From Fictibacillus arsenicus (GTDB lineage: Bacteria; Bacillota; Bacilli; Bacillales; Fictibacillaceae): DNA of 64,000 bases. The translations under genes and the position numbers were made by a program. Location: positions 1,488,001 to 1,552,000 of the forward strand of contig NZ_CP016761.1 in assembly GCF_001642935.1 (NCBI RefSeq), written 5' to 3'. The notes under the pieces are model-generated. The model ran no database searches and was not told the DNA's origin. It saw only the letters and a list, made by a program, of their open reading frames with translations. Every line of letters starts with the position of its first letter. The first letter of the stretch is position 1. Positions 23,066-31,122 of the stretch are shown here, in pieces.

Positions 23066-24145
23066 TTGAACAGGCTTTATCTTATCACGAAAACATTTTG
23101 TTACTGCGTATGTTTAATATTATTGCTTTATGGTTTGTTTCTTCTAACGGATCAATTATCAGGATTTTTGCTCGGTGTGATCTTGATCATTTCAAGTATT
23201 AAATTTTATTTGGCTAAGAGACTAACTAAATCTAAAGCTGAAAGAATCAGCTTTTTATCCATCGTTATAACCGTTGTTTTATCCTCCGCTCTTTTTTCTT
23301 CCTTCAATTTTTTCCTTCATCATACCTTAACTCAAGATTTACCTGCACGGGCTAAAAATCAGTTTTATACGAAATCACTTTTGTATGATAATCAATTCTT
23401 GTTTAAGAGAATTGATTTCCTTAAAACGCTCAGCGTAAAATCATCAAAAGAGGCGGTCGTATTCTATCGACCAGGAGATGATCATTTCGCAAACCTCGCC
23501 ATACAGCATATACGAAAAGTTATCTCAATGAATGAAAAGTTGATCGATATTCATCAACCAGTCCCGGTTACGGTCATTCTATATCGAAATCCGGAGAATT
23601 TTCAAAACCAATTACCCGTTCATTCCTATGAAAATTTACATGGCATGTATGTTCCGACAGAAGAAACGATCCATCTTTTAGTTACTAAGCAAATGGAGGA
23701 GAATGATGAACCATTTTTAGAACTAACGGCTCATGAGTATACCCATCATTGGATTGTAAGCTATCTAGGACAAAGGGGTCTTGTTAACGGGCATTTACCT
23801 CGATGGTTTGAAGAAGGAATAGCGGAGTATGCTGGATTGGCAAGTATAGAAAAAATCCCCAGATTTATGCCACTTCAATTCATTCCTTTTACAAGAATTC
23901 AAAGTGTTAGTGATTGGGCAAATGAAAACAGCAGAAATTCTCCTCATCTTCCATACCGCCAAAGCTATTATGCGATCGATCAACTAATCAGAGACGGCAA
24001 TCAGTCAAAAATTAAGAATTTACTGCTGGAAAACAACCAAAACTTCTATCAAACGTTCCAAAATGAGCTCGCTGAATCCATGGTAGAATTTGAGTTGCGA
24101 TTTTTAAGGGATGAAATGAGAGAATACAGAGAGAACACAGACTGA
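23066..24145 (+). CDS. Membrane-anchored gluzincin metalloprotease
   Basis: A 359-residue protein: three N-terminal membrane helices (about residues 5-100), then an external domain with zinc motif HEYTHHW and downstream third ligand EEGIAEYAG, the arrangement of the peptidase MA-like gluzincins. TTG start with AAGGGG upstream. The substrate is unknown; such proteins may process extracytoplasmic peptides. It is divergent from the TOPRIM gene. Confidence 0.86.
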   Translation: MNRLYLITKTFCYCVCLILLLYGLFLLTDQLSGFLLGVILIISSIKFYLAKRLTKSKAERISFLSIVITVVLSSALFSSFNFFLHHTLTQDLPARAKNQFYTKSLLYDNQFLFKRIDFLKTLSVKSSKEAVVFYRPGDDHFANLAIQHIRKVISMNEKLIDIHQPVPVTVILYRNPENFQNQLPVHSYENLHGMYVPTEETIHLLVTKQMEENDEPFLELTAHEYTHHWIVSYLGQRGLVNGHLPRWFEEGIAEYAGLASIEKIPRFMPLQFIPFTRIQSVSDWANENSRNSPHLPYRQSYYAIDQLIRDGNQSKIKNLLLENNQNFYQTFQNELAESMVEFELRFLRDEMREYRENTD

Positions 24146-24214
24146 AAGAGACAAGAATGGAGTAAGGGTGCCAGTAAATTGAAAAAACAATACAAATAAA
24201 TCTCTATTACTTAA

Positions 24215-24283
24215 TCCACGAGATTTGGTAATAAGCCCACGAGATTTAGTATCATTTTATCCACGAGTTCGCGATCCTCGACA
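24215..24283. repeat. Three degenerate ~22-bp units (TCCACGAGATTT...)
   Basis: Units begin TCCACGAG/CCCACGAG at 24215, 24236 and 24260. They resemble in design the 20-bp clusters at 6165 and 37630. The 215-base gap between the protease gene and the small peptide gene holds nothing else apart from the terminator. Confidence 0.6.
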
Positions 24284-24325
24284 GATATCGATAAGCAATC
24301 ATCAGATACTATGCCGAACAACCTC

Positions 24326-24354
24326 AAAAAAAAAAGACCCAGTGAATATGGGTC
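24326..24354 (-). terminator. Terminator of the 35-residue peptide gene
   Basis: On the minus strand GACCCA / TGGGTC is followed by ten T; it lies 7 bases after the peptide stop codon. Confidence 0.8.
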
Positions 24355-24360
24355 ATTTCA

Positions 24361-24468
24361 TTATCTGCTTTTTAGTTTTCGTTTAATGATTGGCAGCAAT
24401 CTCTTTTTTCCTTGTTTGATTAAATGGGCAACCGCCATTCCTTTTATACCTTTACTAATGCGTCCCAT
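24361..24468 (-). CDS. 35-residue strongly cationic peptide
   Basis: ATG preceded by GAAGGAGG at good spacing, 35 codons, then TAA and a strong terminator, so this short frame looks genuinely expressed. The product starts MGRISKGIKGMAVAHLIKQG and ends KRKLKSR, with 12 Lys/Arg and no acidic residue. It could be an amphipathic membrane-active or nucleic-acid-binding peptide; no family is recognised. Confidence 0.65.
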   Translation of the reverse strand: MGRISKGIKGMAVAHLIKQGKKRLLPIIKRKLKSR

Positions 24469-24632
24469 TTTTTCAGCCTCCTTCAAAAACATAGGTGTTT
24501 CATGTAATATACCCTAAACAATAGAACAGCAATCCAATTTATTTGGAATTACGGGATACTTGTCTATACGTTTGGGTTAATAGATGAATAAACTAAATCG
24601 AGCACAAACAACATATACAGGAGATGAATATT

Positions 24633-25082
24633 TTGACGCAAAGATATTTTCCTTTCTTTCCGGGTCAAGGCGGTGGTCAAGGTGGAGGCCAAGGGTTTGG
24701 ACCTCCAGGCGGGGGTCAGGGATTCGGACCACCGGGACCTCCTCCAGGTGGACCAGGCGGAAAAGGAGCAGGCGGCGGTGGAGGCGGGGGAATGGCGCCA
24801 ACATCAGCACCGCCAGGTTTTACTCCTTCACAATCACAAGCGTATAGCTTTGGTGGCGGCGGAGGTGGTGGCGGCCAGTTTGGTGTCTATGCAGTTGATC
24901 CAGGAGCAATAAGACCTTGTCTGTATCAATTCATTTACATTTGGCCATCATGGGGACCTGGTTTTTGGGCATGGCTAACTTTTGTAGGACGTCGTTCTGT
25001 CGCTGGTTTCCGCTGGAACGGACGCCGCTGGGTATACTTCGGAATGGACACTCGCCAGATTAATTCATTTTATTGCTATTAA
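24633..25082 (+). CDS. Gly/Pro-rich protein with aromatic C-terminal domain
   Basis: 149 residues. The first 85 are low-complexity Gly, Pro and Gln (several runs of 7-8 Gly). The last 60 form a compact aromatic domain (CLYQFIYIWPSWGPGFWAWL ... FRWNGRRWVYFGMD) ending in Cys-Tyr. The TTG start is chosen because AGGAG directly abuts the ATG at 24624, too close to use, but is 9 bases from the TTG. No signal peptide. Such proteins in Bacillus may be surface or spore-layer components; this is inference. Its terminator is split by the IS element. Confidence 0.75.
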   Translation: MTQRYFPFFPGQGGGQGGGQGFGPPGGGQGFGPPGPPPGGPGGKGAGGGGGGGMAPTSAPPGFTPSQSQAYSFGGGGGGGGQFGVYAVDPGAIRPCLYQFIYIWPSWGPGFWAWLTFVGRRSVAGFRWNGRRWVYFGMDTRQINSFYCY

Positions 25083-25114
25083 AAAAGCCGCCATTATAGA
25101 CTAACCTAGGTAGA
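25083..25114. terminator. Left half of a terminator hairpin split by the IS
   Basis: Starts at the stop codon of the Gly-rich gene with AAAAAGCCGCC-ATTA-TAGACT-AA-CCTAG. The complementary arm CTAGG-CC-AGTCTA-ATTA-GGCGG and T-run lie beyond the IS at 26374-26400. Joined, they form a bidirectional terminator with a loop of about ten bases. Confidence 0.7.
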
Positions 25115-25127
25115 TGAGACACAATAA

Positions 25128-25175
25128 AACACCTCCGAAATGATACACTTATTCTAAGTGATAATCGGAGGTGTT
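25128..25175 (+). promoter_or_regulatory. IS leader hairpin: terminator plus RBS sequestration
   Basis: Arms AACACCTCCGA / TCGGAGGTGTT with an inner CACTTA / TAAGTG stem, followed by a T-run and then the orfA ATG. The right arm contains the GGAGGTG ribosome binding site. The hairpin can stop transcripts entering from outside and hide the site in read-through RNA. Confidence 0.7.
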
Positions 25176-25180
25176 TTTGC

Positions 25181-25498
25181 ATGGGCAAAAACGTATATTC
25201 AAAAGAAACAAAGTGGGCTGTTGTTAAGGATAAAATGAGTGGCCAATTTACGAATGAAGAAATTATGAATAAGTATGGCATTAAAAATGTTTCGCAAATA
25301 AAAACATGGGTGAAATGGTATCGTGAAAATCAAGTACACCGGTTTAATCAGCCAATAGGCAAACAATACTCTTACGGTCTTGGACCTGATTCAGCTAGTG
25401 AAGAGGAAAAAAAGGACCGTCAATTCAATCACTATAAACAGGAGAATGAAATCTTAAAAAAGTATTTGGAGATCGAAAAGGAGTTGAAAAAGAAGTAG
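25181..25498 (+). CDS. IS3-family transposase OrfA
   Basis: 105 residues with an N-terminal helix-turn-helix (KETKWAVVKDKMSGQFTNEE ... VSQIKTWVKWY) that binds the IS ends, and a C-terminal leucine-zipper-like helix (ENEILKKYLEIEKELKKK). Inside its 3' part an in-frame slippery heptamer A-AAA-AAG at 25456-25462, with AGGAG 11 bases upstream as a stimulator, would shift ribosomes -1 into orfB to make the full transposase. Confidence 0.9.
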   Translation: MGKNVYSKETKWAVVKDKMSGQFTNEEIMNKYGIKNVSQIKTWVKWYRENQVHRFNQPIGKQYSYGLGPDSASEEEKKDRQFNHYKQENEILKKYLEIEKELKKK

Positions 25499-25506
25499 TT
25501 CTCCGT

Positions 25507-26343
25507 TTGGTAAAAAAATTACGAAAAAAGTACACGGTTACGGCTATTCTAAGCGCGCTAAACGTTCCAAGGTCCACATACTATCGTTGGGTGTCTACTC
25601 CATCTAATGATTTGTCTAAATCAGAGAAGGTCATTATCTCACTTTGTGAAGAGACTAACTATCGGTATGGACATCGTAAAATTAAGAATTTACTTAAACG
25701 TCGATATCAAATTAGTTTGAATCGAAATTCGGTGCAACGTATTATGCAAAAGCATCATCTACAGTGCCGTGTAAAGCCAAAGCGCAAGTGGAAATCTCAA
25801 GGGGAATCCATCATTGTCGCACCAAACATTTTAAATCGAGATTTTTCAGCAGCTCGACCTAATCAAAAGTGGGTAACAGATATAACATATGTTCAATATG
25901 GTTCTATTACATTGTACCTATCGACCATAATGGATTTATTTAATAATCAAATTGTGGCTCACAAGCTCTATACCCATCAACAAGTTCCTCTTGTGGCAGA
26001 TACCTTAAAAGCAGCTTTGGAATCACGAGGGAACCCCAAAGGGGTTATAATCCACTCAGATCAAGGAAGTGTGTATACATCCTATGGGTATCAACAACTA
26101 ATAAAGGATAGGAAATTGGTCAGCAGTATGTCCAGAAGAGGAAATTGTTGGGATAATGCGGTTATTGAGTCCTTCCATTCCAATCTAAAATCTGAAGAAT
26201 TTCAATATGTGAAGTTTAATTCTATGCCGATAGATAAAATCAGGGAAAAAGTAGATCAGTACATGAAGTATTATAATGAAGAGCGTATACAAGAAAAATT
26301 AGGCTACCACACCCCAATTGAATTTGGTAGTATGGCAGCCTAA
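25507..26343 (+). CDS. IS3-family transposase OrfB (DDE integrase)
   Basis: 278 residues counted from the TTG at 25507; the biological product is probably the OrfAB fusion, because the frame is open backwards to the slippery site. The HTH_21 region (ETNYRYGHRKIKNLL) precedes an rve domain with catalytic Asp in WVTDITYV, Asp in IIHSDQGSVY and Glu in AVIESFHSNLKSE. The frame is uninterrupted, so the element may be active. Confidence 0.93.
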   Translation: MVKKLRKKYTVTAILSALNVPRSTYYRWVSTPSNDLSKSEKVIISLCEETNYRYGHRKIKNLLKRRYQISLNRNSVQRIMQKHHLQCRVKPKRKWKSQGESIIVAPNILNRDFSAARPNQKWVTDITYVQYGSITLYLSTIMDLFNNQIVAHKLYTHQQVPLVADTLKAALESRGNPKGVIIHSDQGSVYTSYGYQQLIKDRKLVSSMSRRGNCWDNAVIESFHSNLKSEEFQYVKFNSMPIDKIREKVDQYMKYYNEERIQEKLGYHTPIEFGSMAA

Positions 26344-26373
26344 CTGGTGGTGTTTTATTATTGTCTCATTTGA

Positions 26374-26400
26374 CTAGGCCAGTCTAATTAGGCGGTTTTT
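26374..26400. terminator. Right half of the terminator hairpin split by the IS
   Basis: CTAGG-CC-AGTCTA-ATTA-GGCGG followed by TTTTTT, complementary to 25087-25109. It abuts the end of the NUDIX gene on the other strand. Confidence 0.7.
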
Positions 26401-26888
26401 TATTTATACTTTGGCAGCTGCAGAACTTCCCATGTATGATAAGACTTTCTTTCAGCTGGTATCTTCTTTTCTAAAAGATAGTGTTTTGCTTCACTAACAA
26501 GGGGAGAACACCAATCTTCTTTCAAAAATTCAGTTTCCATCCATAAGACACCCTTCGAATCTTGATCGGGAATATCTGCTAAAGAAATTTTATTTGTTTC
26601 ATCCACGGTACATAAATAATAGACAGCAGTATGCTGAGATTGTGTTCAATGTTTGTAATTCCACGGAAGTTCATAAGACCTTTCACCGGCTCTAACTGCT
26701 GTCAGCACCTTATAACCGGTTTCTTCTAACACCTCTCGCTCAACGGTTTCGATTTCTGTTTCACCACTTTCAGGTGTCCCGCCCGGAAGGTCAAGGCGGT
26801 TCTTGTACGGGCCGCCGCTCTTTTCCACAGTGAGCAGGTGACCAATGTCATTTGTGCAGATGCAATAAATTCCTTTATGTTTATGCAT
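26400..26888 (-). pseudogene. NUDIX hydrolase gene with an in-frame TGA
   Basis: One frame of 163 codons broken only by a TGA at 26646-26648, between PWNYKH and TQSQHTAVYYLC. The Nudix box (G-x5-E-x7-REVLEETGY, starting GGTPESGE) is intact in the first part. No Cys or redox motif neighbours the TGA; the following hairpin (CAGCA / TGCTG, loop TAC) lacks G at the loop start and its loop is only 14 nt from the TGA. A Trp to stop mutation is the simplest reading, so the gene is called a pseudogene. Confidence 0.75.
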
Positions 26889-26944
26889 AATAATCTCCTT
26901 AAAAAAACCTTTTCACTTTAACATGAAAAGGCATTTCCGTAATT

Positions 26945-28420
26945 TTATTCTTTTACAAGTTCATTCAATTCGGCCGTTAGCGATTCGAATTTGTTGAAAC
27001 TCTCAACTACTTCTTCCACACATCTGTGCTGCTCTTCTACACTTGCGAGTACTTCTTCAACAGCTCCGCTAGATGTTTCAGCAGTCCCAGAAACAGACTG
27101 GATTTCTCCAACGATGTATCCTGTTGATTCATACAGTTGATTGATCAATGTTTGTACTTGAGAGGATTGAGTCGCTACTTGATCTGTGTTTATTAGAATA
27201 CGCCCGAAGTTGTCTGCTGTTTTCTGGGTTGCTTCAAGACTCGAGGTAACAACACCTTGTGAGCCGTCAACGAATTGTGCAGCCTGTTTTGCTTTATTGC
27301 GGATCTCACCAAGGATGCTGGCGATTTGTTTAGTAGAGTTTTGTGAGTCTTCCGCCAACCTGCGAACCTCATCAGCGACCACTGCAAAACCGCGGCCTTG
27401 TTCACCAGCACGTGCAGCTTCAATGGCTGCATTCAGTGCAAGAAGATTTGTTTGTGAAGAAATTTCTTCAATCGTTGTCAGAATCCCTTCAATTGATTCA
27501 CTTTGTTCGTTTAGTTCGTGCATTAATGAGTTCGTTTGGTGCATCAGTTTGCTTACTTCTTCCATCTTGGCCGACAGTTCCGAAACCTGGCTTTCTCCTG
27601 CCTTAGTTACTTGAGCTGTTTCTTCAGATAATTTTTTCATGTCGCTTGAGTGCTGATAAAGTCCTTTTGCAACATCGTTTGTATTAGTTACAGACTCGTT
27701 CATCCCGCCAACACTAACTGCCTGGGACTCAACTCCTTTAGCCACTTCTGTAAAGGCGTATGTAATGTTACTTGAGATCTCACCGGTTCTCGTAACATTT
27801 TCTCTTACGGACTGACTGAAGATGTGCAGATTTTCAGTTGCTTCTTTTACCTTCGCCAATAGATGTTCAAGCTTGATCTTATCATTTTCGGCCTGCTTTT
27901 CAGCTTTTCGAATATTTTCCTGCATGCGCTGACCCATTTTTGCCTGGGCAACAAGAGCGCCCGTAATGACAATTAGAAAAACATTCAGTGAAATGATTAT
28001 CTTGGGATCTTGCCCGGCAAACATGGAATCTTTATATTGAAAAAAGAAAAAATTGGTTAACAATACTCCGCATACACCCGATAGTAAGATAGAAATGTAA
28101 TTATGATATAGCGTAATAACAGCAAGGCACACATATGTCATCAAATAAGTGGAAATTTTTGGATTCGAGTGTGCCATGACAACGGTTAAGATCGTTAGAC
28201 CAAATACGACGTAATATTGAACAGCATGTGGCGCCCATTTTCGGTAAGTCCAAATTGTGAGTGTGAGAAGAATCACTAATCCTGATAAACCGTAAAACAT
28301 AACACTGTTAATGGTTTTTGTACTTGCATATGTACTTCCGAGTCCAAGAAAGTACATTCCCCATAACATTTTCGTTACAAGCTTGTTCGTTTGTAAATTT
28401 GAGGCAAATGATGGATTCAA
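26945..28420 (-). CDS. Methyl-accepting chemotaxis protein without a ligand-binding ectodomain
   Basis: 491 residues. The N-terminal 175 residues hold about six closely spaced membrane helices with no large extracellular domain, so it probably senses membrane state or a small molecule within the bilayer. A coiled-coil signalling domain follows, with the hairpin tip containing [20 protein letters not shown], which docks CheA/CheW. The start is TTG after GGAG. A sigma-D-like -10 lies upstream. Chemotaxis genes themselves are not in the window. Confidence 0.92.
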   Translation of the reverse strand: MNPSFASNLQTNKLVTKMLWGMYFLGLGSTYASTKTINSVMFYGLSGLVILLTLTIWTYRKWAPHAVQYYVVFGLTILTVVMAHSNPKISTYLMTYVCLAVITLYHNYISILLSGVCGVLLTNFFFFQYKDSMFAGQDPKIIISLNVFLIVITGALVAQAKMGQRMQENIRKAEKQAENDKIKLEHLLAKVKEATENLHIFSQSVRENVTRTGEISSNITYAFTEVAKGVESQAVSVGGMNESVTNTNDVAKGLYQHSSDMKKLSEETAQVTKAGESQVSELSAKMEEVSKLMHQTNSLMHELNEQSESIEGILTTIEEISSQTNLLALNAAIEAARAGEQGRGFAVVADEVRRLAEDSQNSTKQIASILGEIRNKAKQAAQFVDGSQGVVTSSLEATQKTADNFGRILINTDQVATQSSQVQTLINQLYESTGYIVGEIQSVSGTAETSSGAVEEVLASVEEQHRCVEEVVESFNKFESLTAELNELVKE

Positions 28421-28461
28421 AATTTTTCATCTCCGTTTTAGAATGTATAAGTACTGTTTTT

Positions 28462-28468
28462 ATATCGA
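28462..28468 (-). promoter_or_regulatory. Sigma-D-like -10 element of the chemoreceptor gene
   Basis: On the minus strand TCGATAT resembles the sigma-D -10 CCGATAT. The -35 candidate TTAA or TAAT 15-16 bases upstream is only a fair match to TAAA. Chemoreceptor genes are typical sigma-D targets. Confidence 0.45.
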
Positions 28469-28554
28469 CATATTTTTTTAAGTATTAAAGGCGTAATTGC
28501 CAGTATGTAACAATTTTTTTATAAGTATCGTCTAAATTAATGAGGTGATGAGTC

Positions 28555-29418
28555 ATGACAACAAAGACTTGGATGAAGAGCTCTATACTTGCACTTGCGG
28601 TATTATTATCGGCGTGCAGCGGTAACGTACAGGAAACAGAGAAAAAAGAAGCATCTAAGAAGACAGCAGAACCGGCGGAAGTTGCAGATCAAAAGGAAGA
28701 ACCAGCCGAAGAACCAGCTGCATCTATTGAAGAGGAAGGTATTTATATCGGGCAAATCGATAATAATTCTATTGAAGTAGAAGCATCGGGTGATACACTT
28801 GTCCTCCGATTGTCTGATGAAGTGCGAGACACTGTTGCAAATTTAGAAGATGGGTCAAAAGTTTCGATCGTTTACAAGAAAAACGAGAATGATCAATGGA
28901 TTCTTGAAAAGATTACAGCTGCTGACTCTGGAACAGGAGAGCCGGCTGCCTCACAAACTCTTAAATATACAGTCAATGGAATTACCGTTGAGAAGGAAGC
29001 TGCTCTAACAGAGAGTGAACAAGATTACTACTTTTATAAAATAGATGATTTTGAGTTTACAGCCGAAGAACCGCGAAAAGATTTGATGTTTGCTACAGAG
29101 TTTGCGGAAACTTTCGTCAGAATAGAACCGCTTTCAGAAGATGCATCTATTGAAGATCTTAAAAAGTGGGCAAACGATGAACTTGCGGCTGTTGGAGAAG
29201 TAAAAGAAGTGAATGGAGTAGAAACAGCTGGTCCTGCTTTTGAATCTACCCAACTATTTATTACGGCATCAAAAGATTCCTTTAAGAAATATATCGTCAT
29301 CCAAGAGCTGGAGAGCGGAGACAAAGTGAAATACACGATTAATCTTCCGCAGCATAAAAAAACAGCCGAGTGGGAGCAGGCAATCTGGGCAATGCTATCC
29401 ACATTAAATATGAGGTAA
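28555..29418 (+). CDS. Uncharacterised lipoprotein, 287 residues
   Basis: Signal peptide ending in lipobox LLSAC, then an acidic Lys/Glu/Ala/Pro linker (residues 22-60). A short beta-rich region follows (IYIGQIDNNSIEV ... KITA), then a mixed domain to the end (WEQAIWAMLSTLNMR). No catalytic motif is seen. GAGGTG precedes the ATG. It is divergent from the chemoreceptor gene; no link is evident. Confidence 0.8.
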   Translation: MTTKTWMKSSILALAVLLSACSGNVQETEKKEASKKTAEPAEVADQKEEPAEEPAASIEEEGIYIGQIDNNSIEVEASGDTLVLRLSDEVRDTVANLEDGSKVSIVYKKNENDQWILEKITAADSGTGEPAASQTLKYTVNGITVEKEAALTESEQDYYFYKIDDFEFTAEEPRKDLMFATEFAETFVRIEPLSEDASIEDLKKWANDELAAVGEVKEVNGVETAGPAFESTQLFITASKDSFKKYIVIQELESGDKVKYTINLPQHKKTAEWEQAIWAMLSTLNMR

Positions 29419-29428
29419 GTAATATAAG

Positions 29429-29457
29429 AGGCGTTCTTAATGGACGTTTTTTTATTT
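29429..29457 (+). terminator. Weak intrinsic terminator
   Basis: GGCGTTC / GGACGTT arms paired partly through G-U, then seven T. Confidence 0.5.
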
Positions 29458-29591
29458 GTGTAAAAGGATTTCTTTAAATAATAAGGAATTTAAGGACATT
29501 ATTTCGAAAATTAGAAGCATTAAAGTAGCATGTGGCATATAATATTTGCAAAGGTTAAAAAAGTTTCCTTAAGGAAAGATAGGTGAATGCC

Positions 29592-29732
29592 ATGTGGTAC
29601 AAAGAAAGTTCTTTGTTTAAACTGCAGCAATATACGCTGATCCTGCATAAGCTCGGTATATTTTCGCAGGAAGATAAGGCAGACATATTAGGGAAGATCG
29701 AAAGCTACAAATCAAAAATACGATTTAAATAG
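29592..29732 (+). CDS. 46-residue small protein
   Basis: ATG preceded by AGGTG at usable spacing, 46 codons, stop TAG, and a terminator directly behind. The product (MWYKESSLFKLQQYTLILHK...) looks like two amphipathic helices with a basic tail KSKIRFK. Too short for family assignment; a sporulation or regulatory small protein is possible. Confidence 0.6.
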   Translation: MWYKESSLFKLQQYTLILHKLGIFSQEDKADILGKIESYKSKIRFK

Positions 29733-29733
29733 T

Positions 29734-29767
29734 AGAGGTCCTATCCGGGGAGCCTCTTCTTTTTATT
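29734..29767 (+). terminator. Intrinsic terminator after the 46-residue gene
   Basis: AGAGG-TCC / GGGGA-GCCTCT stem followed by a T-rich tract. Confidence 0.75.
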
Positions 29768-29792
29768 TCAAAAAAAATTCTATTTGCGTACA

Positions 29793-29996
29793 CATTGTTG
29801 CTATTGGAAGTGGTTGATTTCCGCTCCAGGATGCTCGCGTTCCGCGGGGCGGGCGGTGAGCCCCCTAGGCTATTAAGCATGCCGTGGTCTCACCTGTCCC
29901 GCTGATCCCGCAGGAGTCTCGCACCCTGCGCTTCAATCAACTAGTCAAAGAAGCGTACTCCAAAAAATGTTCAAAAACAACAAATCTTTTAGAAAT
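29793..29996 (-). repeat. Dispersed GC-rich intergenic repeat, copy 5
   Basis: Reverse orientation, ATTGTTGCTATTGG to AACAAATCTTTTAG. Centre GGTGAGCCCCCTAGGC...TGGTCTCACC. It lies between the small gene and the cold shock gene. The rest of this 327-base gap is the csp terminator. Confidence 0.85.
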
Positions 29997-30013
29997 AAAT
30001 AAAAACAACCAAA

Positions 30014-30042
30014 GAAAAAAACCGGCAACAGTATGCCGGTTT
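30014..30042 (-). terminator. Terminator of the cold shock gene
   Basis: AAACCGGCA / TGCCGGTTT stem; on the minus strand it is followed by a T-run. Confidence 0.85.
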
Positions 30043-30059
30043 CGTATATAAGTTTAAAC

Positions 30060-30260
30060 TTATTTTTTAGTTACGTTAGCTGCTTGTGGTCCGCGAGCTC
30101 CGTCAACGATTTCGAATTCTACTTCTTGACCTTCGTCAAGTGATTTGAATCCTTCAGATTGGATAGCTGAAAAGTGTACGAATACGTCGTCTCCACCTTC
30201 AACTTCGATGAAACCAAAACCTTTTTCTGCGTTAAACCATTTTACTTTACCTGTTTGCAT
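30060..30260 (-). CDS. Cold shock protein (CspA/CspD family)
   Basis: 66-residue single OB-fold RNA chaperone. RNP1 is KGFGFIEV and RNP2 VFVHFSAI, both intact; the start [10 protein letters not shown] resembles CspC/CspD more than CspB. It binds single-stranded RNA, melting structures in the cold. GGAGG precedes the ATG, and about 90 bases of upstream sequence before the next feature could be the long 5' leader typical of csp genes. Confidence 0.95.
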   Translation of the reverse strand: MQTGKVKWFNAEKGFGFIEVEGGDDVFVHFSAIQSEGFKSLDEGQEVEFEIVDGARGPQAANVTKK

Positions 30261-30438
30261 GTGAATGCCTCCTAGAACGTTTGCACATTTGTGCCGTAAT
30301 TACCAAACAACTTTCAAACTCTTATTTAAGATGTAATCCAGTCCGGAATGGTTGTCACAAATATATCACAAAGTGGTTTGTCCCGCAAGGAACTATTCTG
30401 AAAAATAGGAATAAAGAGACACGTGCATTTTATTAAAG

Positions 30439-30658
30439 GCTCTTCTCTAAAAGATTGTTCTTAGAGAAGGGTTTTGTTCGATTCTCTCCTTCGAGAAGTT
30501 GATTGGAGTGCAAGGTGTGAGACTCCTACGGGATCAGCGGGACAGGTGAGACTCCTGACAGCGCAGAGCGCTAGGAGGCTCACCGCACACCCCGAGGAAA
30601 GCGAGCATCCTGGAGCGGAAATCAACTCTTTCAAGACCAACAAAGTTTGCAAAAATAG
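30439..30658 (+). repeat. Dispersed GC-rich intergenic repeat, copy 6
   Basis: Forward copy. The central hairpin is nearly perfect: GGTGAG-A-CTCCT-GAC-AGCGC, loop AGA, GCGCT-AGGAG-G-CTCACC. It sits in the 429-base gap upstream of csp, whose remaining part is the csp leader. Confidence 0.9.
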
Positions 30659-30678
30659 TTTAATTAAAAACTAAAGAA

Positions 30679-30713
30679 AAAACCATCTTCTACTCTTGGG
30701 AGGAGGATGGTTT
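30679..30713 (-). terminator. Terminator of the ComFB-like gene
   Basis: AACCATC / GATGGTT hairpin overlapping the gene end; T-run on the minus strand. Confidence 0.7.
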
Positions 30714-30980
30714 TAAGTCATGTGAAGGACGCGTTGCTACGATGCCTGTTGCCTTAACGATCTGGTTCAGAATATTTACTCGTGATTGGTCATCAAAGTT
30801 TTGTGCTTTTACGTATGCATAGCCATCTTCATTTGATACATAGCGGGGAGGCAAATTGTTGAGTGTAATAGCAAAAACATCTGCTTTACAAATCTCACAT
30901 TTACAAGGAAGCTGAAGTTGTCCCCAATAATTCCGTAATGCTTCATCTACTAGTATTTCCATTGCATTTTTCACATTCAT
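30690..30980 (-). CDS. ComFB-family protein
   Basis: 96-residue homolog of B. subtilis ComFB. Conserved features are NAMEILVDEAL at the N-terminus, the Cys cluster CKCEICKADV (probable zinc site) and LNNLPPRYV. ComFB proteins have been reported to bind cyclic dinucleotides; B. subtilis ComFB lies between comFA and comFC, whereas this copy stands alone. With the c-di-GMP riboswitch and GGDEF genes at 54-56 kb, a signalling role is plausible. Confidence 0.85.
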   Translation of the reverse strand: MNVKNAMEILVDEALRNYWGQLQLPCKCEICKADVFAITLNNLPPRYVSNEDGYAYVKAQNFDDQSRVNILNQIVKATGIVATRPSHDLKPSSSQE

Positions 30981-31122
30981 GGGTTTGTTACCCCTTTATA
31001 CACAATCTATATGAATAGAATAGCTTATTCTTACTATATGTGTAAACTTCTAAACTCTTTAACATGACCTTATTACTAGTATAATTTTAAATATATCCCG
31101 AAAACGTTACTATCTTACTAAA

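Larger units (their letters stand above)
25115..26368 (+). mobile_element. IS3-family insertion sequence, apparently intact (1254 bp)
   Basis: Ends are imperfect inverted repeats TGAGACACAATAAAACACC and (reverse complement of the right end) TGAGACAATAATAAAACACC, beginning TG and ending CA as in the IS3 family. It carries orfA and orfB in the usual -1 arrangement. No clear target duplication flanks it. The element sits in the loop of a terminator hairpin. Confidence 0.88.

Noticed and set aside
25115-26368. Target-site duplication flanking the IS
   Set aside because: The flanks are inverted (terminator arms), not direct; no matching 3-5 bp duplication was seen at the TG...CA boundaries.
26646-26648. 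TGA in the NUDIX gene as a fourth selenocysteine codon
   Set aside because: No redox motif nearby. The following hairpin has no G at the loop start and its loop is only 14 nt away, unlike the three accepted cases.
27186-27614. Open frame antisense to the chemoreceptor signalling domain
   Set aside because: Fully covered by the conserved chemoreceptor frame; no independent ribosome site or family sequence.
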